From Maricaulis sp. (lineage in GTDB: Bacteria; Pseudomonadota; Alphaproteobacteria; Caulobacterales; Maricaulaceae), in NCBI RefSeq assembly GCF_030149515.1, contig NZ_JASBRI010000020.1, positions 122,467 to 186,466 of the forward strand: DNA of 64,000 bases, given 5' to 3'. The notes below the pieces were generated by a model. That model saw nothing but the letters and a program-made list of their open reading frames with translations. It was not told where the DNA came from and ran no database searches. A program made the translations under genes and the position numbers. Shown here one piece after another: positions 35,467 to 44,488 of the stretch (positions are counted from its first letter, which is position 1; each line of letters opens with the position of its first letter).

Positions 35467-36906
35467 CTAACCGGGCTCGGCGGGCGCTCTCGGGAAGCTC
35501 AGGGATGCCCGCAGGCCCGGGCCGTGCCCGCCCTCGACAACGCCGGGGCCTTCGCCCAGTTCGAAGCGGCCATTGTGGACATCGGCGATGGCCTGGACCA
35601 GGGACAGGCCGAGCCCCGAGCCCGGCTTGGTACGCGAATTGTCGAGGCGGACGAAGCGCTGGGTGACACGGTCGCGGTCGGCATCGGGAATGCCGGGCCC
35701 TGTGTCGGTGACGGAGAACTCGATCCGCCCGTCGCCGGTTTCGCGCAGACGCAGCGTTACTGCGCCGCCCGGCGGGGTGTATTTCACGGCATTGTCGAGC
35801 ACATTCGCCAGCGCCTGGGAGAGCAGGCCGCGATCGCCCAGCATGACGAGGCCGGTCTGGATCTCGCTGTCGAAGGCCAGGCCGTCATCCTCGCAGACCG
35901 GCTCGTAGAGCTCGGCCAGGTCGTTGGCGATCTCGGCGGGATCGAGGCGCACGATCGACGTCCGGCTCTCGCCCGCTTCCAGACGCGAGAGCGAAAGAAT
36001 GGCGTTGAAAATGCCCAGCAACTCGTCGGTATCGGCCACCGCGCGTTCCAGCGCCTGTTCGCGCGCGTCCAGATCGCCGCCCTCGCGCAACGCCTCGTCG
36101 AGCCGGTTGCGCATGCGGGTCAGCGGCGTACGCAGATCATGGGCGATGCTGTCGCCGGTATGGCGCATGCGGTGCATCAGCGCTTCGACCCGGTCCAGCA
36201 TGTTGTTGAAATTCTCGGACAGCTCGTCCAGCTCGTCGCCGGTATAATTGCGCGGCGCGCGCGGCTGCAGGTCGCCGGCGCGAACCCGGCGCGCAACACT
36301 GTTGATCCGGTCGAGACGCCGCACGAAACGCCGGCTGACGAAAATCCCCGCCGCCACGCCCAGCGCCAGCGCCAGTGCCGAGGCCGCCAGGATGGTGTTG
36401 AGCATGCGCGCCACGAGGCGTGTTTCCTCGTGCACGTCCAGCCCCACGAACAACCGGTAGCCCGAGGGCAGGCCGACGATCCGGCCGCGCGCCGTGCGGT
36501 CGTCCTTGCCGTCCTCGCCGGCTTCGTCGCCCACGGGCGGACGCTGATAGACAAACTGGATGCGCCCTTCCTCGTCCGGCTGGACGCCGGAGGGCAGCCC
36601 CGTGAGATTGCCCGACATCGATCGGCCGGACGGATGGACGAGCACATAGAGATAGTCCGCCCCGCCGCCGACCGTGCGCTGCAGGATATACCGGTTGAGG
36701 CTGGCGATGCCGCCCAGCTGGAAACGCTCCTCGAGCACCTCCACCTCGGCATTCACGGCCGCATCCGCCCGGCGCAGCATCATGCCGGCCGATGCCGCGT
36801 ACACGAAGCCCAGGATGACGAAGCTCGACAGGGCGAACAGCGCCGCCGACAGGAGGGTCTGCCGGAAGGCTGTCGTCCTGAGGAAGGCGGCGCGGCGACG
36901 CTCCAC
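35467..36906 (-). CDS. Two-component sensor histidine kinase with HAMP domain
   Basis: This 479-residue inner-membrane kinase has two spans (residues 20-42 and about 175-195) with a periplasmic sensor region. A HAMP linker (FVRRLDRINSVARRVRAGDL) and a HisKA site (GDSIAHDLRTPLTRMRNRL) follow. The HATPase carries NVLDNAVKYTPPGG, DTGPGIPDADRDRV and GSGLGLSLVQAIADVHNG. It starts 4 nt after the response-regulator stop; RR and DegP genes upstream probably share the operon. The partner regulator is the OmpR-type protein at 36911-37582. Envelope-stress sensing is suggested by DegP. Confidence 0.9.
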   Translation of the reverse strand: MERRRAAFLRTTAFRQTLLSAALFALSSFVILGFVYAASAGMMLRRADAAVNAEVEVLEERFQLGGIASLNRYILQRTVGGGADYLYVLVHPSGRSMSGNLTGLPSGVQPDEEGRIQFVYQRPPVGDEAGEDGKDDRTARGRIVGLPSGYRLFVGLDVHEETRLVARMLNTILAASALALALGVAAGIFVSRRFVRRLDRINSVARRVRAGDLQPRAPRNYTGDELDELSENFNNMLDRVEALMHRMRHTGDSIAHDLRTPLTRMRNRLDEALREGGDLDAREQALERAVADTDELLGIFNAILSLSRLEAGESRTSIVRLDPAEIANDLAELYEPVCEDDGLAFDSEIQTGLVMLGDRGLLSQALANVLDNAVKYTPPGGAVTLRLRETGDGRIEFSVTDTGPGIPDADRDRVTQRFVRLDNSRTKPGSGLGLSLVQAIADVHNGRFELGEGPGVVEGGHGPGLRASLSFPRAPAEPG

Positions 36907-36910
36907 GCGA

Positions 36911-37582
36911 TCAGGCCTGGAGGCGGTAGCCGGCTCCGCGCACCGTGTGCAGCAGCGCCCGCGGGAAGGGTTTGTCGATCTTCGAGCGCAGACGCGAGAT
37001 ATGCACGTCGATCACATTGGTCTGGGGATCGAAGTGATAGTCCCAGACCTTCTCCAGCAGCATGGTGCGTGTGACCACCTGGCCGGAATGCTTCATCAGG
37101 AATTCCAGGAGGCGGAATTCGCGCGGCTGCAGCAGGATCTCTTCGCCGTCGCGCACCACGGTGCGGGCCAGCAGATCCATCTCCAGATCGCCCACGACGA
37201 GCTTGGTGCGCACCGTCTCCGGATCGCGCCGGCGGGCCAGGGCCTCGACCCGGGCGAGCAGTTCGGCGAAGGCATAGGGCTTGACCAGATAGTCGTCGCC
37301 GCCGGCCTTGAGCCCCTTCACGCGGTCGTCCACCTCGCCGAGCGCGGAGAGGATGAGGACCGGCGTGCGGTCCTCGTCCTTGCGCAGGGTCTCGACCATG
37401 GTCAGCCCGTCCATGCGGGGCATCATGCGGTCGACCACCAGCACGTCGTATTCCGCCGCACGGGCCATTTCCAGACCTTCCTCGCCATCGGCGGCGTGGT
37501 CGGCCACATGGCCGCTCTCGCGAAGCCCCTTGCGGATGTAGCTGGCCGCCTCGCGGTCGTCTTCGACAATCAGAATGCGCAC
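36911..37582 (-). CDS. OmpR-family response regulator
   Basis: This 223-residue regulator has an N-terminal receiver domain (acidic pair in IVEDDREAA, phospho-acceptor Asp in VLVVDRMMPRMDG, Lys in LVKPYAF) and a C-terminal winged helix (QPREFRLLEFLMKHSGQVVTRTMLLEKVW and VHISRLRSKID). It lies 11 nt downstream of degP and directly upstream of its kinase. The likely regulon includes degP and envelope genes; this is inferred from neighbourhood. Confidence 0.93.
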   Translation of the reverse strand: MRILIVEDDREAASYIRKGLRESGHVADHAADGEEGLEMARAAEYDVLVVDRMMPRMDGLTMVETLRKDEDRTPVLILSALGEVDDRVKGLKAGGDDYLVKPYAFAELLARVEALARRRDPETVRTKLVVGDLEMDLLARTVVRDGEEILLQPREFRLLEFLMKHSGQVVTRTMLLEKVWDYHFDPQTNVIDVHISRLRSKIDKPFPRALLHTVRGAGYRLQA

Positions 37583-37593
37583 CCGTGTCTCTC

Positions 37594-39120
37594 CTATTCC
37601 TCGTCTTCGTCGAGCTGCAGCGCGACATAGCGCTGGCCGCCGCGGGTCTCGACGAGAAGCAGGATGGCGCTGCGGCCGTCCTCGCGGGCATTGTCGACTG
37701 CGGCACGGAAGGCTTCCGGCGTCGCCACCGCCCGGCCGCCGGCCTCCAGTATCACATCGCCCGTAGCCAGCCCCTTGCGGGCCGCCTCGCTGTCGCGATC
37801 GAGATTGTCGACGACCAGGCCGGGCGTTCCGCTGTCGATATTGCGCAGCTCGCGATCCTCATCGCTCAGCGGCACCAGGCGCATGCCGAAATAGGACGCT
37901 TCGGCCTCGGCCTGGCCGGCCGCGGTCATGGAATTCAGCTCGTCCTCGCTGGGCCGGTCGCCCAGGGTGACACGCAATGTGCGCTCCCCGCCGTCACGCA
38001 CGATCAGGAAGCGGACGCGTTCGCCCGCCTGCAGATCGCCGATACGGCGGGTCAGGTCGCGCGACCCCTCGACTTCCTCGCCATTCACTTCCAGCACGAT
38101 ATCCTCGCGCTCGAACCCGGCCTCGTCGGCCGGACCGCCGGCAACGATGGAGCTGACGATCGCGCCGCGCGGCTCGTCCAGGCCCAGCGCGCCGGCAATG
38201 TCCTCGGTCACGTTCTGGATCGACACGCCCAGCCAGCCGCGCGCCACGCGGCCGTCTTCCATGAGGTCGGCGACGATACGGGCCGCCACGTCGGAGGGAA
38301 TTGCGAAGCCGATGCCCACATTGCCGCCGGTCGGCGAAAAGATCTGCGAATTCACGCCGATCACATTGCCGGAAAGATCGAAGGTCGGACCGCCGGAATT
38401 GCCGCGGTTGATCGGCGCATCGACCTGGATGAAATCATTGTATGTGGCCGTGCCGATCGGCCGGCCGATGGCGGAGATGATGCCGGCGGTCGCCGTACCG
38501 CCCAGGCCGAACGGATTGCCCACGGCAACCACCCAGTCGCCCACGCGATAGTGCGGATCCTCCTCCAGCGTCACATAGGGAAAGTCGGTATCGGTATCGA
38601 TCTTCAGCAGCGCCAGATCGGTTTGTTCGTCCGAACCGATGATGCGGGCATCGTATTCGGTGCCATCGCTGAGGCCGATCGTGATCTCCTCGGCATCGCG
38701 CACGACATGGTGATTGGTGACGATATGACCCTCGGCGGAAATGAAGAAGCCCGAGCCCAGCGACTGGCGCGGTCGCGGCTGGCTGGGCTGACCGCCGAAC
38801 TGGCGTTCCAGCCATTCGCGGAACTGGGGGGGAAGGTTCTCCATATCCGGGCCGAGCCCGGCATTCTCGACGCTGCCGCGCGCCTGGATCGTCACCACGG
38901 CCGGGCTGACGCCTTCGATCAGGTCGGCAAACGACATCGGCGCCCCGTTGGGCACGGCGGCCGCAAAGGGCGGACGGACTTCCGTGTCCTGGGCGTAGGC
39001 TGAACCGTGCATCGGGCCGGCCAGCGCGATCGCGGCCAGGGTGGACAGGGCCAGGAGCGAGACACCGCCGAGGCGGCGCATACGATCTACCGAAATCATG
39101 GAACTATCGACCTTTTTCAT
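37594..39120 (-). CDS. degP: Periplasmic serine protease/chaperone of the DegP/HtrA family
   Basis: This 508-residue protein has a signal peptide (after MRRLGGVSLLALSTLAAIALAG, cleavage near AYAQ). The chymotrypsin-like protease domain has catalytic His in TNHHVV, Asp in TDLALLKID and Ser in RGNSGGPTFD. Two PDZ domains follow, the first with GWLGVSIQNV and GAIVSSI, the second at the C-terminus. An additional ATG at 39099 (MISVDRM) is a plausible alternative start. It degrades or refolds misfolded envelope proteins. A two-component pair follows, indicating a stress-response operon. Confidence 0.93.
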   Translation of the reverse strand: MKKVDSSMISVDRMRRLGGVSLLALSTLAAIALAGPMHGSAYAQDTEVRPPFAAAVPNGAPMSFADLIEGVSPAVVTIQARGSVENAGLGPDMENLPPQFREWLERQFGGQPSQPRPRQSLGSGFFISAEGHIVTNHHVVRDAEEITIGLSDGTEYDARIIGSDEQTDLALLKIDTDTDFPYVTLEEDPHYRVGDWVVAVGNPFGLGGTATAGIISAIGRPIGTATYNDFIQVDAPINRGNSGGPTFDLSGNVIGVNSQIFSPTGGNVGIGFAIPSDVAARIVADLMEDGRVARGWLGVSIQNVTEDIAGALGLDEPRGAIVSSIVAGGPADEAGFEREDIVLEVNGEEVEGSRDLTRRIGDLQAGERVRFLIVRDGGERTLRVTLGDRPSEDELNSMTAAGQAEAEASYFGMRLVPLSDEDRELRNIDSGTPGLVVDNLDRDSEAARKGLATGDVILEAGGRAVATPEAFRAAVDNAREDGRSAILLLVETRGGQRYVALQLDEDEE

Positions 39121-39206
39121 TGCGAACTGGGGACACTCTCTCGCGCACCGGTTATCGGCCGCGTTTCTTGAACATTACAATAACATTACATACCGTAAGC
39201 TACCCG

Positions 39207-40451
39207 TCATGTTTCCGCGGAGACCTTGTCCTCAAGGCGGGTCCGGATCACCACAGGGCTGTTGAGCGTCCGGTGCACCGGACATTTGTCGGCGATTTCC
39301 AGCAATCGCGCGCGCTGCTCCTCGTCAAGATCGCCCTCGATGGCGACCCGTCTTTCTATGATGTCGACCTTGCGCTCCTCGCCTTCAAGGCAATCGGCGC
39401 AATCCTCCGCATGACCTTTTTCGTGATGCAGGGTGACGGTGACCCGGTCGAGCGGCCAGGCCTTGCGCCCGGCATACATGCGCAGCGTCATCGACGTGCA
39501 GGCGCCCAGCGCGGCCGAGAGATACTGGTAGGGAGACGGCCCGGCATCGCCGCCGCCGACGGATTCCGGCTCGTCCGCCAGATAGGCGTGCGGGCCAATG
39601 CCGACGCTGTTTTCATAGCGCCCGCCCCCCGTCTCCTGCACGACCACGCCCTCGCCGGCGGCCGGCCGCGGCGTCGCGGCACCGGTTTCGGGCGCGACAT
39701 AACGGGCGCCCCAGGCGGCAATGACATCGCCGATATAGGCGGTGTCCGTCTTGTCGGAGAGGAGGTGGTCGGCCTTGTCCAGGCTGACGAAACTCTTGGG
39801 ATGCCTGGCGGCCAGGAAAAGCCGGCTGGCATTCTCGATACCGACGGTGCCGTCCACGGGCGAATGGGCGATCAGAAGCGGCCGTTTCAGCGCGGCCGCG
39901 GCCTCTTCCACATTGTGCCCGGCGATATCGTCCAGAAACTGCTTGCGGATGGTGAAATGCCGCCCGGCCAAGCTGACCTCGGCCTCGCCGGTCTCTTGGA
40001 TCCGGCTGAGATCGGCGGCGAACTGCCGTGTCACATGTTCGGCATCGGACGGTGCGCCCAGCGTAGCGACGGCCTCGACCGAGGGCAAATGCGCGGCCGC
40101 CACGATCGCGGCCGCACCGCCCAGGCTGTGCCCCACCAGCAGGGCCGGCGCCTCATGCTCGGCCGCCAGATATTCGCCGGCCGCAACCAGGTCGGCGATG
40201 TTGGAGGAGAAATTCGTGTTGGCGAAATCACCCTCGGACTGGCCCAGCCCGGTAAAATCGAAACGCAGGACGGCAAAACCCCGCTCCGCCAGCCTGCGGG
40301 CGATCCGGCTCGCCGCGTAAATATCCTTGGAACAGGAGAAGCAATGGGCAAACAGGGCAAAGGCCCTCGGCTTTCCGGCCGGTTTTTCCAACCGGGCGGC
40401 GAGCCGATCGCCGCCGGCCCCGGGAAACTCAACGCGTTCGGTCTTTGCCAT
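39207..40451 (-). CDS. Fused alpha/beta hydrolase and OsmC-like protein
   Basis: This 414-residue protein has two domains. Residues 1-250 form an alpha/beta hydrolase with the nucleophile elbow GHSLGGAA and a catalytic Asp/His C-terminal arm. Residues 270-414 form an OsmC-type peroxidase-like domain with Cys in ALGACTSMTLRMYA and a second Cys in EDCADC. The fusion is a known bacterial architecture. Start 40451 (MAKTERVEFPGAGG) is preferred. The hydrolase substrate is unknown; the OsmC half probably deals with organic hydroperoxides. The gene lies between degP and ccmE. Confidence 0.9.
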   Translation of the reverse strand: MAKTERVEFPGAGGDRLAARLEKPAGKPRAFALFAHCFSCSKDIYAASRIARRLAERGFAVLRFDFTGLGQSEGDFANTNFSSNIADLVAAGEYLAAEHEAPALLVGHSLGGAAAIVAAAHLPSVEAVATLGAPSDAEHVTRQFAADLSRIQETGEAEVSLAGRHFTIRKQFLDDIAGHNVEEAAAALKRPLLIAHSPVDGTVGIENASRLFLAARHPKSFVSLDKADHLLSDKTDTAYIGDVIAAWGARYVAPETGAATPRPAAGEGVVVQETGGGRYENSVGIGPHAYLADEPESVGGGDAGPSPYQYLSAALGACTSMTLRMYAGRKAWPLDRVTVTLHHEKGHAEDCADCLEGEERKVDIIERRVAIEGDLDEEQRARLLEIADKCPVHRTLNSPVVIRTRLEDKVSAET

Positions 40452-40516
40452 GGTTTTTGCTCCATCTGTCCGGAGCAAGAGGTAGCGGTTCCGGCGCCGG
40501 CCGCAAGACGGGCGGC

Positions 40517-40966
40517 CTATTCGCCGCCTGTGTCCTCGCCCTGCCATACCCCTGCCTCGCGCAGGGCCTCGGCAACTTCCGGCGGCATGTAGGTCTCGTC
40601 ATGCTTGGCAAGGACGGTCTCGGCGACGAGCGTTCCGGTCTCGGCGAAACGGCCCTGCACGATGACGCCCTGCCCCTCGCGGAACAGGTCCGGCAGGATG
40701 CCGGCATAGCGCACACCGACATCGGCTGCGCCGTCGGTGACGATGAACGCCACCTCGCCCGCTTCGGTCTCGCCGACACTGCCCTCGCGCACCAGACCGC
40801 CCACACGGACCCGGTCCTCGAAACCGGGATGATCGGCGGCGATCTCGCTCGGCGAATAGAAATAGACGATGGCTCCGCGCATGGCGGTCAGCCCCAGTGC
40901 GACCGCGGCAATCAGCACGGCGCCGGCGGCGGCCACAGTGGCCAGTCGGCGATTGCGGTGGCGCAT
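40517..40966 (-). CDS. ccmE: Cytochrome c maturation haem chaperone CcmE
   Basis: This 149-residue inner-membrane protein carries haem for c-type cytochrome assembly. It has an N-terminal span (ATVAAAGAVLIAAVALGLTA), an OB-fold body (RVGGLVREGSV, VRYAGILPDLFREGQGVIVQGRF) and the covalent haem-binding His in LAKHDETYMPPE. The rest of the ccm cluster is not in the window, so this copy sits apart from ccmF/ccmH. It overlaps the upstream methyltransferase stop by 1 nt. Confidence 0.93.
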   Translation of the reverse strand: MRHRNRRLATVAAAGAVLIAAVALGLTAMRGAIVYFYSPSEIAADHPGFEDRVRVGGLVREGSVGETEAGEVAFIVTDGAADVGVRYAGILPDLFREGQGVIVQGRFAETGTLVAETVLAKHDETYMPPEVAEALREAGVWQGEDTGGE

Positions 40967-41625
40967 CAGGCGGTCTCCTGTTTCACGAAGACAAGCGAGA
41001 GGTTGTTGGCCGGCATGCCGGCGCGGCGCTCGAGGGCAAAACCCCTGCTTTCGAACAGCGCAACGACGTCATCGAGCTCGCGCACGCCCCAATCCGGATT
41101 GCGAGACTTCAGGGACCGGTCGAAATCGAGATTGGACGGCGCGGTCTTCTCCCCTTCCCTGTAGGGGCCATAGAGAAAAACAGGCCGGCCGGGACCGAGC
41201 AGACGCCCGGCACCCGCCACCAGATTCCCGGCGACGCGCCAGGGCGAGATATGGATGACATTGATGCAGACGATGGCGTCCACCGGGGCAAGGTCCCTGT
41301 CCCAGTCGGCCTGGAGAAGGTCCAGTGCCAGGGGCGGCGCTATGCGCCCGTCCGCCTCGGCGGCCCAGGCTGCCTGGCTGCGGCGTGAGGTTTCGTCGGG
41401 ATCGCTCGGCTGCCAGGCGATATCCGGACGCGCCTGACACAGCGTGACGGCATGTTCGCCCGTGCCCGAGCCGATCTCCAGAACCCGCGCATGTTCAGGC
41501 AATACCGCGCCGAGAATACCGGCGATCGGTTCGCGGTTCCGCGCCGTGCTGGGCGAGAACAGCCGGTCCTCCCTGGAAACGCGGTCTTCGAGCGCGACGG
41601 GGGATGTATCGGATGAACGGGTCAT
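40966..41625 (-). CDS. DUF938 class I SAM-dependent methyltransferase
   Basis: This 219-residue protein belongs to the DUF938 family. The start at 41625 gives MTRSSDTSPVALEDRV, then the family's FSPSTARNREPI, a SAM-binding motif (VLEIGSGTGEHAV), CINVIHISPW and a C-terminal LYGPYREG and PANNLSLVFVK. The substrate is not known. Its stop overlaps the ccmE start (TGATG), so the genes are probably translated together. An upstream extension in the same frame is rejected because it lacks the family motif. Confidence 0.88.
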   Translation of the reverse strand: MTRSSDTSPVALEDRVSREDRLFSPSTARNREPIAGILGAVLPEHARVLEIGSGTGEHAVTLCQARPDIAWQPSDPDETSRRSQAAWAAEADGRIAPPLALDLLQADWDRDLAPVDAIVCINVIHISPWRVAGNLVAGAGRLLGPGRPVFLYGPYREGEKTAPSNLDFDRSLKSRNPDWGVRELDDVVALFESRGFALERRAGMPANNLSLVFVKQETA

Positions 41626-41683
41626 GCGGGCCGAATTAAGAGCGCGGCGCGCGCGAGGCAAGCCGCAAGCGCAAGCCGGGACG

Positions 41684-43042
41684 CTATGCCGCGGCCGCCA
41701 GTCCGCGCCGGCGCAGCAGATTGGCCAGGTCGTCACGTCCGGCCACATCGAGCAATCTCGCGGTGATTTCCAGACCGTCCTGGGCCGCGGTGCGGTTCTG
41801 TCCTTCGCTGGACGCCACCAGGTCGACCAGCAGGTCGCCGGCCTCCTGCATGCGCTTTTCTGCCAGATCGGCATTGCGCTTGTGGGCCGTGCCGATCGCT
41901 GCGGCATTCACATGTTCCCGGCACCCGTTGAGGAAGAAGAGCAGGCCCTCGATCCGGTCGATAGCCTGCTCGCTGGGCAGTTGCGCCGGAATGATGCGGC
42001 CCGAACGGCCGCGCCGCGGTTCCGGCAGGCCACTGTCCAGCGCCAGGGGGATCTTGTTGAGAATTTTCTCGACATTACTGGACGCTTCGGCGCGCAGGGA
42101 GAACAGGACCTGCCCCCAGCGGCCAGCCTTGCGAATACCGAACTCGCTGGTCATGCCCGTCGAATAGACAACGAAATTGTGGAACAGCTCGTAACACGCC
42201 TTCGCCTCGTCCAGGGTTTGCGGCGGTTGTTTCAGCTTGGCCGCGAAAAAGCCGGTATCGGCCAGAACGGCATCGCCGACGGCCGCGAGATCCGTCTTGG
42301 AGACCACCAGATCGTCTTCGCGATTGCCGATCTTGGCGACAACTCGGAATATCTGCCAAGGATAGACCAGCCGGCCCATCGTCAGCAGCAAAACCCAGAG
42401 CGCGGCCTCGGGCCGTTCTTCCAGCAGGCCTTCGTGCAGTTCCTGGACCATAAAGACGAGGTCCGGGTCAAACTCCTCGATCCGGTCGGGCAGTTGCTTC
42501 ATCGCGACCGCGATTTCCTCGGAATGGGTCAGCAGCGCCGCCGCATCCACCAGCATCGTCTTGCCTTCGGGACCGAAGCGTTTCATCAGCGCGGTCATGT
42601 CCTTGGGCACACGTTCGGCGGCGTGAATGGCATTGTTCAGCGCCTCGCCTGCCTCGCGGCGGAAATCGAACCAGACGGGATCGCTCTCGGGTTTGGTACA
42701 CTTCTTGGCACGCTCGACCATGTCCTTGGCGAGGTGCCGGGCCAGCCAGCCCCAGATCTTGGACAAGTCTTCCGGCGTAAAGCGGAACCGCGATGGCGGT
42801 ACTGTATCGGGATCGCCGACCAGCGGCCGCAGGGGCGAGAGCACATAGGGCTTCGCCAGCTCGCCCGCCGGACCGCGAACCAGATCCTCCAGCTGGGTAA
42901 TGATGTCGAACAACTGGCCCGCTGCCGGACTGTCGTCCTTCCCGGCCTTCGCCGTCGCATGTAGCGCTGCCCGCTTTTCAGCGGGCATCGATCGCCACAG
43001 CGCTTCGAGCTTGGCCTTTTGGGAAGGCGAAAGTTGAACCAT
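41684..43042 (-). CDS. Conserved hypothetical protein (452 aa), helical
   Basis: No domain was recognised. The protein opens with MVQLSPSQKAKLEALWRSMP and is helix-rich throughout, with no signal peptide; a single hydrophobic stretch (AALWVLLLTMGRLVYPWQIF) near residue 220 may be a buried helix rather than a membrane span. Its C-terminal third ends in an alanine-rich basic helix. It sits alone between the methyltransferase and the PhoQ-like kinase. Long, conserved-looking composition supports a genuine gene, but the role is open. Confidence 0.75.
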   Translation of the reverse strand: MVQLSPSQKAKLEALWRSMPAEKRAALHATAKAGKDDSPAAGQLFDIITQLEDLVRGPAGELAKPYVLSPLRPLVGDPDTVPPSRFRFTPEDLSKIWGWLARHLAKDMVERAKKCTKPESDPVWFDFRREAGEALNNAIHAAERVPKDMTALMKRFGPEGKTMLVDAAALLTHSEEIAVAMKQLPDRIEEFDPDLVFMVQELHEGLLEERPEAALWVLLLTMGRLVYPWQIFRVVAKIGNREDDLVVSKTDLAAVGDAVLADTGFFAAKLKQPPQTLDEAKACYELFHNFVVYSTGMTSEFGIRKAGRWGQVLFSLRAEASSNVEKILNKIPLALDSGLPEPRRGRSGRIIPAQLPSEQAIDRIEGLLFFLNGCREHVNAAAIGTAHKRNADLAEKRMQEAGDLLVDLVASSEGQNRTAAQDGLEITARLLDVAGRDDLANLLRRRGLAAAA

Positions 43043-43102
43043 CTGTTTTCTACACAGCTACTTGCCCACCACGACTATTCACCCGGTTAGGTTAAGGACA
43101 AT

Positions 43103-44488
43103 TTATCGAGCTGTGGCTGGTAGTCCAATACGGGCCGACAATCCGCCAAGTTCTGATCTCGACAGGGTCAGAGCGCCGTCATAGGCCCGTGCCAGATCTC
43201 CGACGATGGCCAGGCCGAGGCCGGACCCCGGCGCCTGCTCGTCCAGGCGCACGCCGCGCTGCAGGGCCGCCTCGCACTCGCTCTCGTCCAGCCCGGGACC
43301 GTCATCCTCGATCAGGATGGCCAGTTCCCGTTCGCTCGACCTTTGTGCTGTCACGCGCACCCGGGAGCGTGCCCACTTGCAGGCATTGTCCATCAGATTT
43401 CCGACCATTTCCTCGAGATCCTGGCGTTCGCCCTTGAACCCCAGATCCTCCGGCGCATCGGCCGTAATGGCCAGCCCCTTGGCCGCATTGATCTTGCCCA
43501 GCGTCCGCGCCAGATCGCGGATCGTCGGCGCCACCTCGGTACGGGCTCCCAGCGCCTTGGCATGCGCCGCCGCGCGGGCTCGCCGCAAATGATGCTCGAC
43601 CTGGCTGGTCATCAGCCCGGTCTGACGTTCGACCATTTCGGCCAGCGGCCCGTCGGACGTGTGCGCCTCGTTGCGCAGCACCGCGATCGGCGTCTTCAGT
43701 GCGTGCGCCAGATTGCCGACATGGGTGCGCGAGCGCTCCACGAGTTCGCGGGAATGATCGAGCATGGCATTGAGTTCGTCGGCAAGCGGTTGCAGCTCGG
43801 CGGGAAACTGCCCGTCCACGCGTTCGGCATGGCCTTCGCGCACATCGGCCACGCTGTCGCGCATGCGCAGGACCGGCGCCAGGCCGATGCGGACCTGGAA
43901 GAAGACGCCGGCGGCGATGGCCGTGGCAAATCCCAGAAACATCAGGCCAGAGGTAATGGCGAAATTGCGCACTTCGCGATCGGCCGGGCGCCGGTCTTCC
44001 GCCGCCATGACAAGGATCGGTTCCGCCCGGCCCGACAGGCGGACCGCCTGGCCGCTCATACGCAGCGGCTCGCCCGAGGGTCCCTTGGCATCGGCCGTAT
44101 AGACCGTGCCCGGTGCCGCCCGGATCCGTTCGACCATGCCGTCAGCCGGTATCAGGACCTCGTCCCACAGCGAACGCGAAACGGCCAGCACCTCGCCGCC
44201 GTCCGCATCGCCGTCATCGTCGAGAATCTGCCAGTACCGGCCCGAGAAGACACGGTCATAGACCGGATCGGTGGGACGGCGCGCCAGCGCCACATCGCCG
44301 GCGGGGTCGGTCTCGGCCGCCGCCACCAGCGCTTCGACGACACTGGTCAGGCGCTGGTCCAGCGTGCGCAGGACCGATCGCTGGTAGAGCGTGGTCAGGG
44401 CGATGGCGCCGAGCAGCAGCAGGACGAGCGCCCAGGCGGCAGCCCCGGCGAACAGTCGAAAGGCCAGGGAGGACCGGCGCTGCGTCAC
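43103..44488 (-). CDS. PhoQ-like sensor histidine kinase
   Basis: This 461-residue membrane kinase has spans at residues 11-32 and about 170-192, with a periplasmic sensor region between. A HAMP linker (VLRMRDSVADVREGHAERV) and an atypical HisKA site (NLAHALKTPIAVLRNEA), as in PhoQ, follow. The HATPase has NLMDNACKWARSRV, EDDGPGLDESE and GSGLGLAIVGDLARAY. It overlaps the regulator gene by 4 nt, so RR and HK are coupled. A divalent-cation or envelope signal is plausible for the PhoQ-like group, unproven. Confidence 0.9.
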   Translation of the reverse strand: MTQRRSSLAFRLFAGAAAWALVLLLLGAIALTTLYQRSVLRTLDQRLTSVVEALVAAAETDPAGDVALARRPTDPVYDRVFSGRYWQILDDDGDADGGEVLAVSRSLWDEVLIPADGMVERIRAAPGTVYTADAKGPSGEPLRMSGQAVRLSGRAEPILVMAAEDRRPADREVRNFAITSGLMFLGFATAIAAGVFFQVRIGLAPVLRMRDSVADVREGHAERVDGQFPAELQPLADELNAMLDHSRELVERSRTHVGNLAHALKTPIAVLRNEAHTSDGPLAEMVERQTGLMTSQVEHHLRRARAAAHAKALGARTEVAPTIRDLARTLGKINAAKGLAITADAPEDLGFKGERQDLEEMVGNLMDNACKWARSRVRVTAQRSSERELAILIEDDGPGLDESECEAALQRGVRLDEQAPGSGLGLAIVGDLARAYDGALTLSRSELGGLSARIGLPATAR

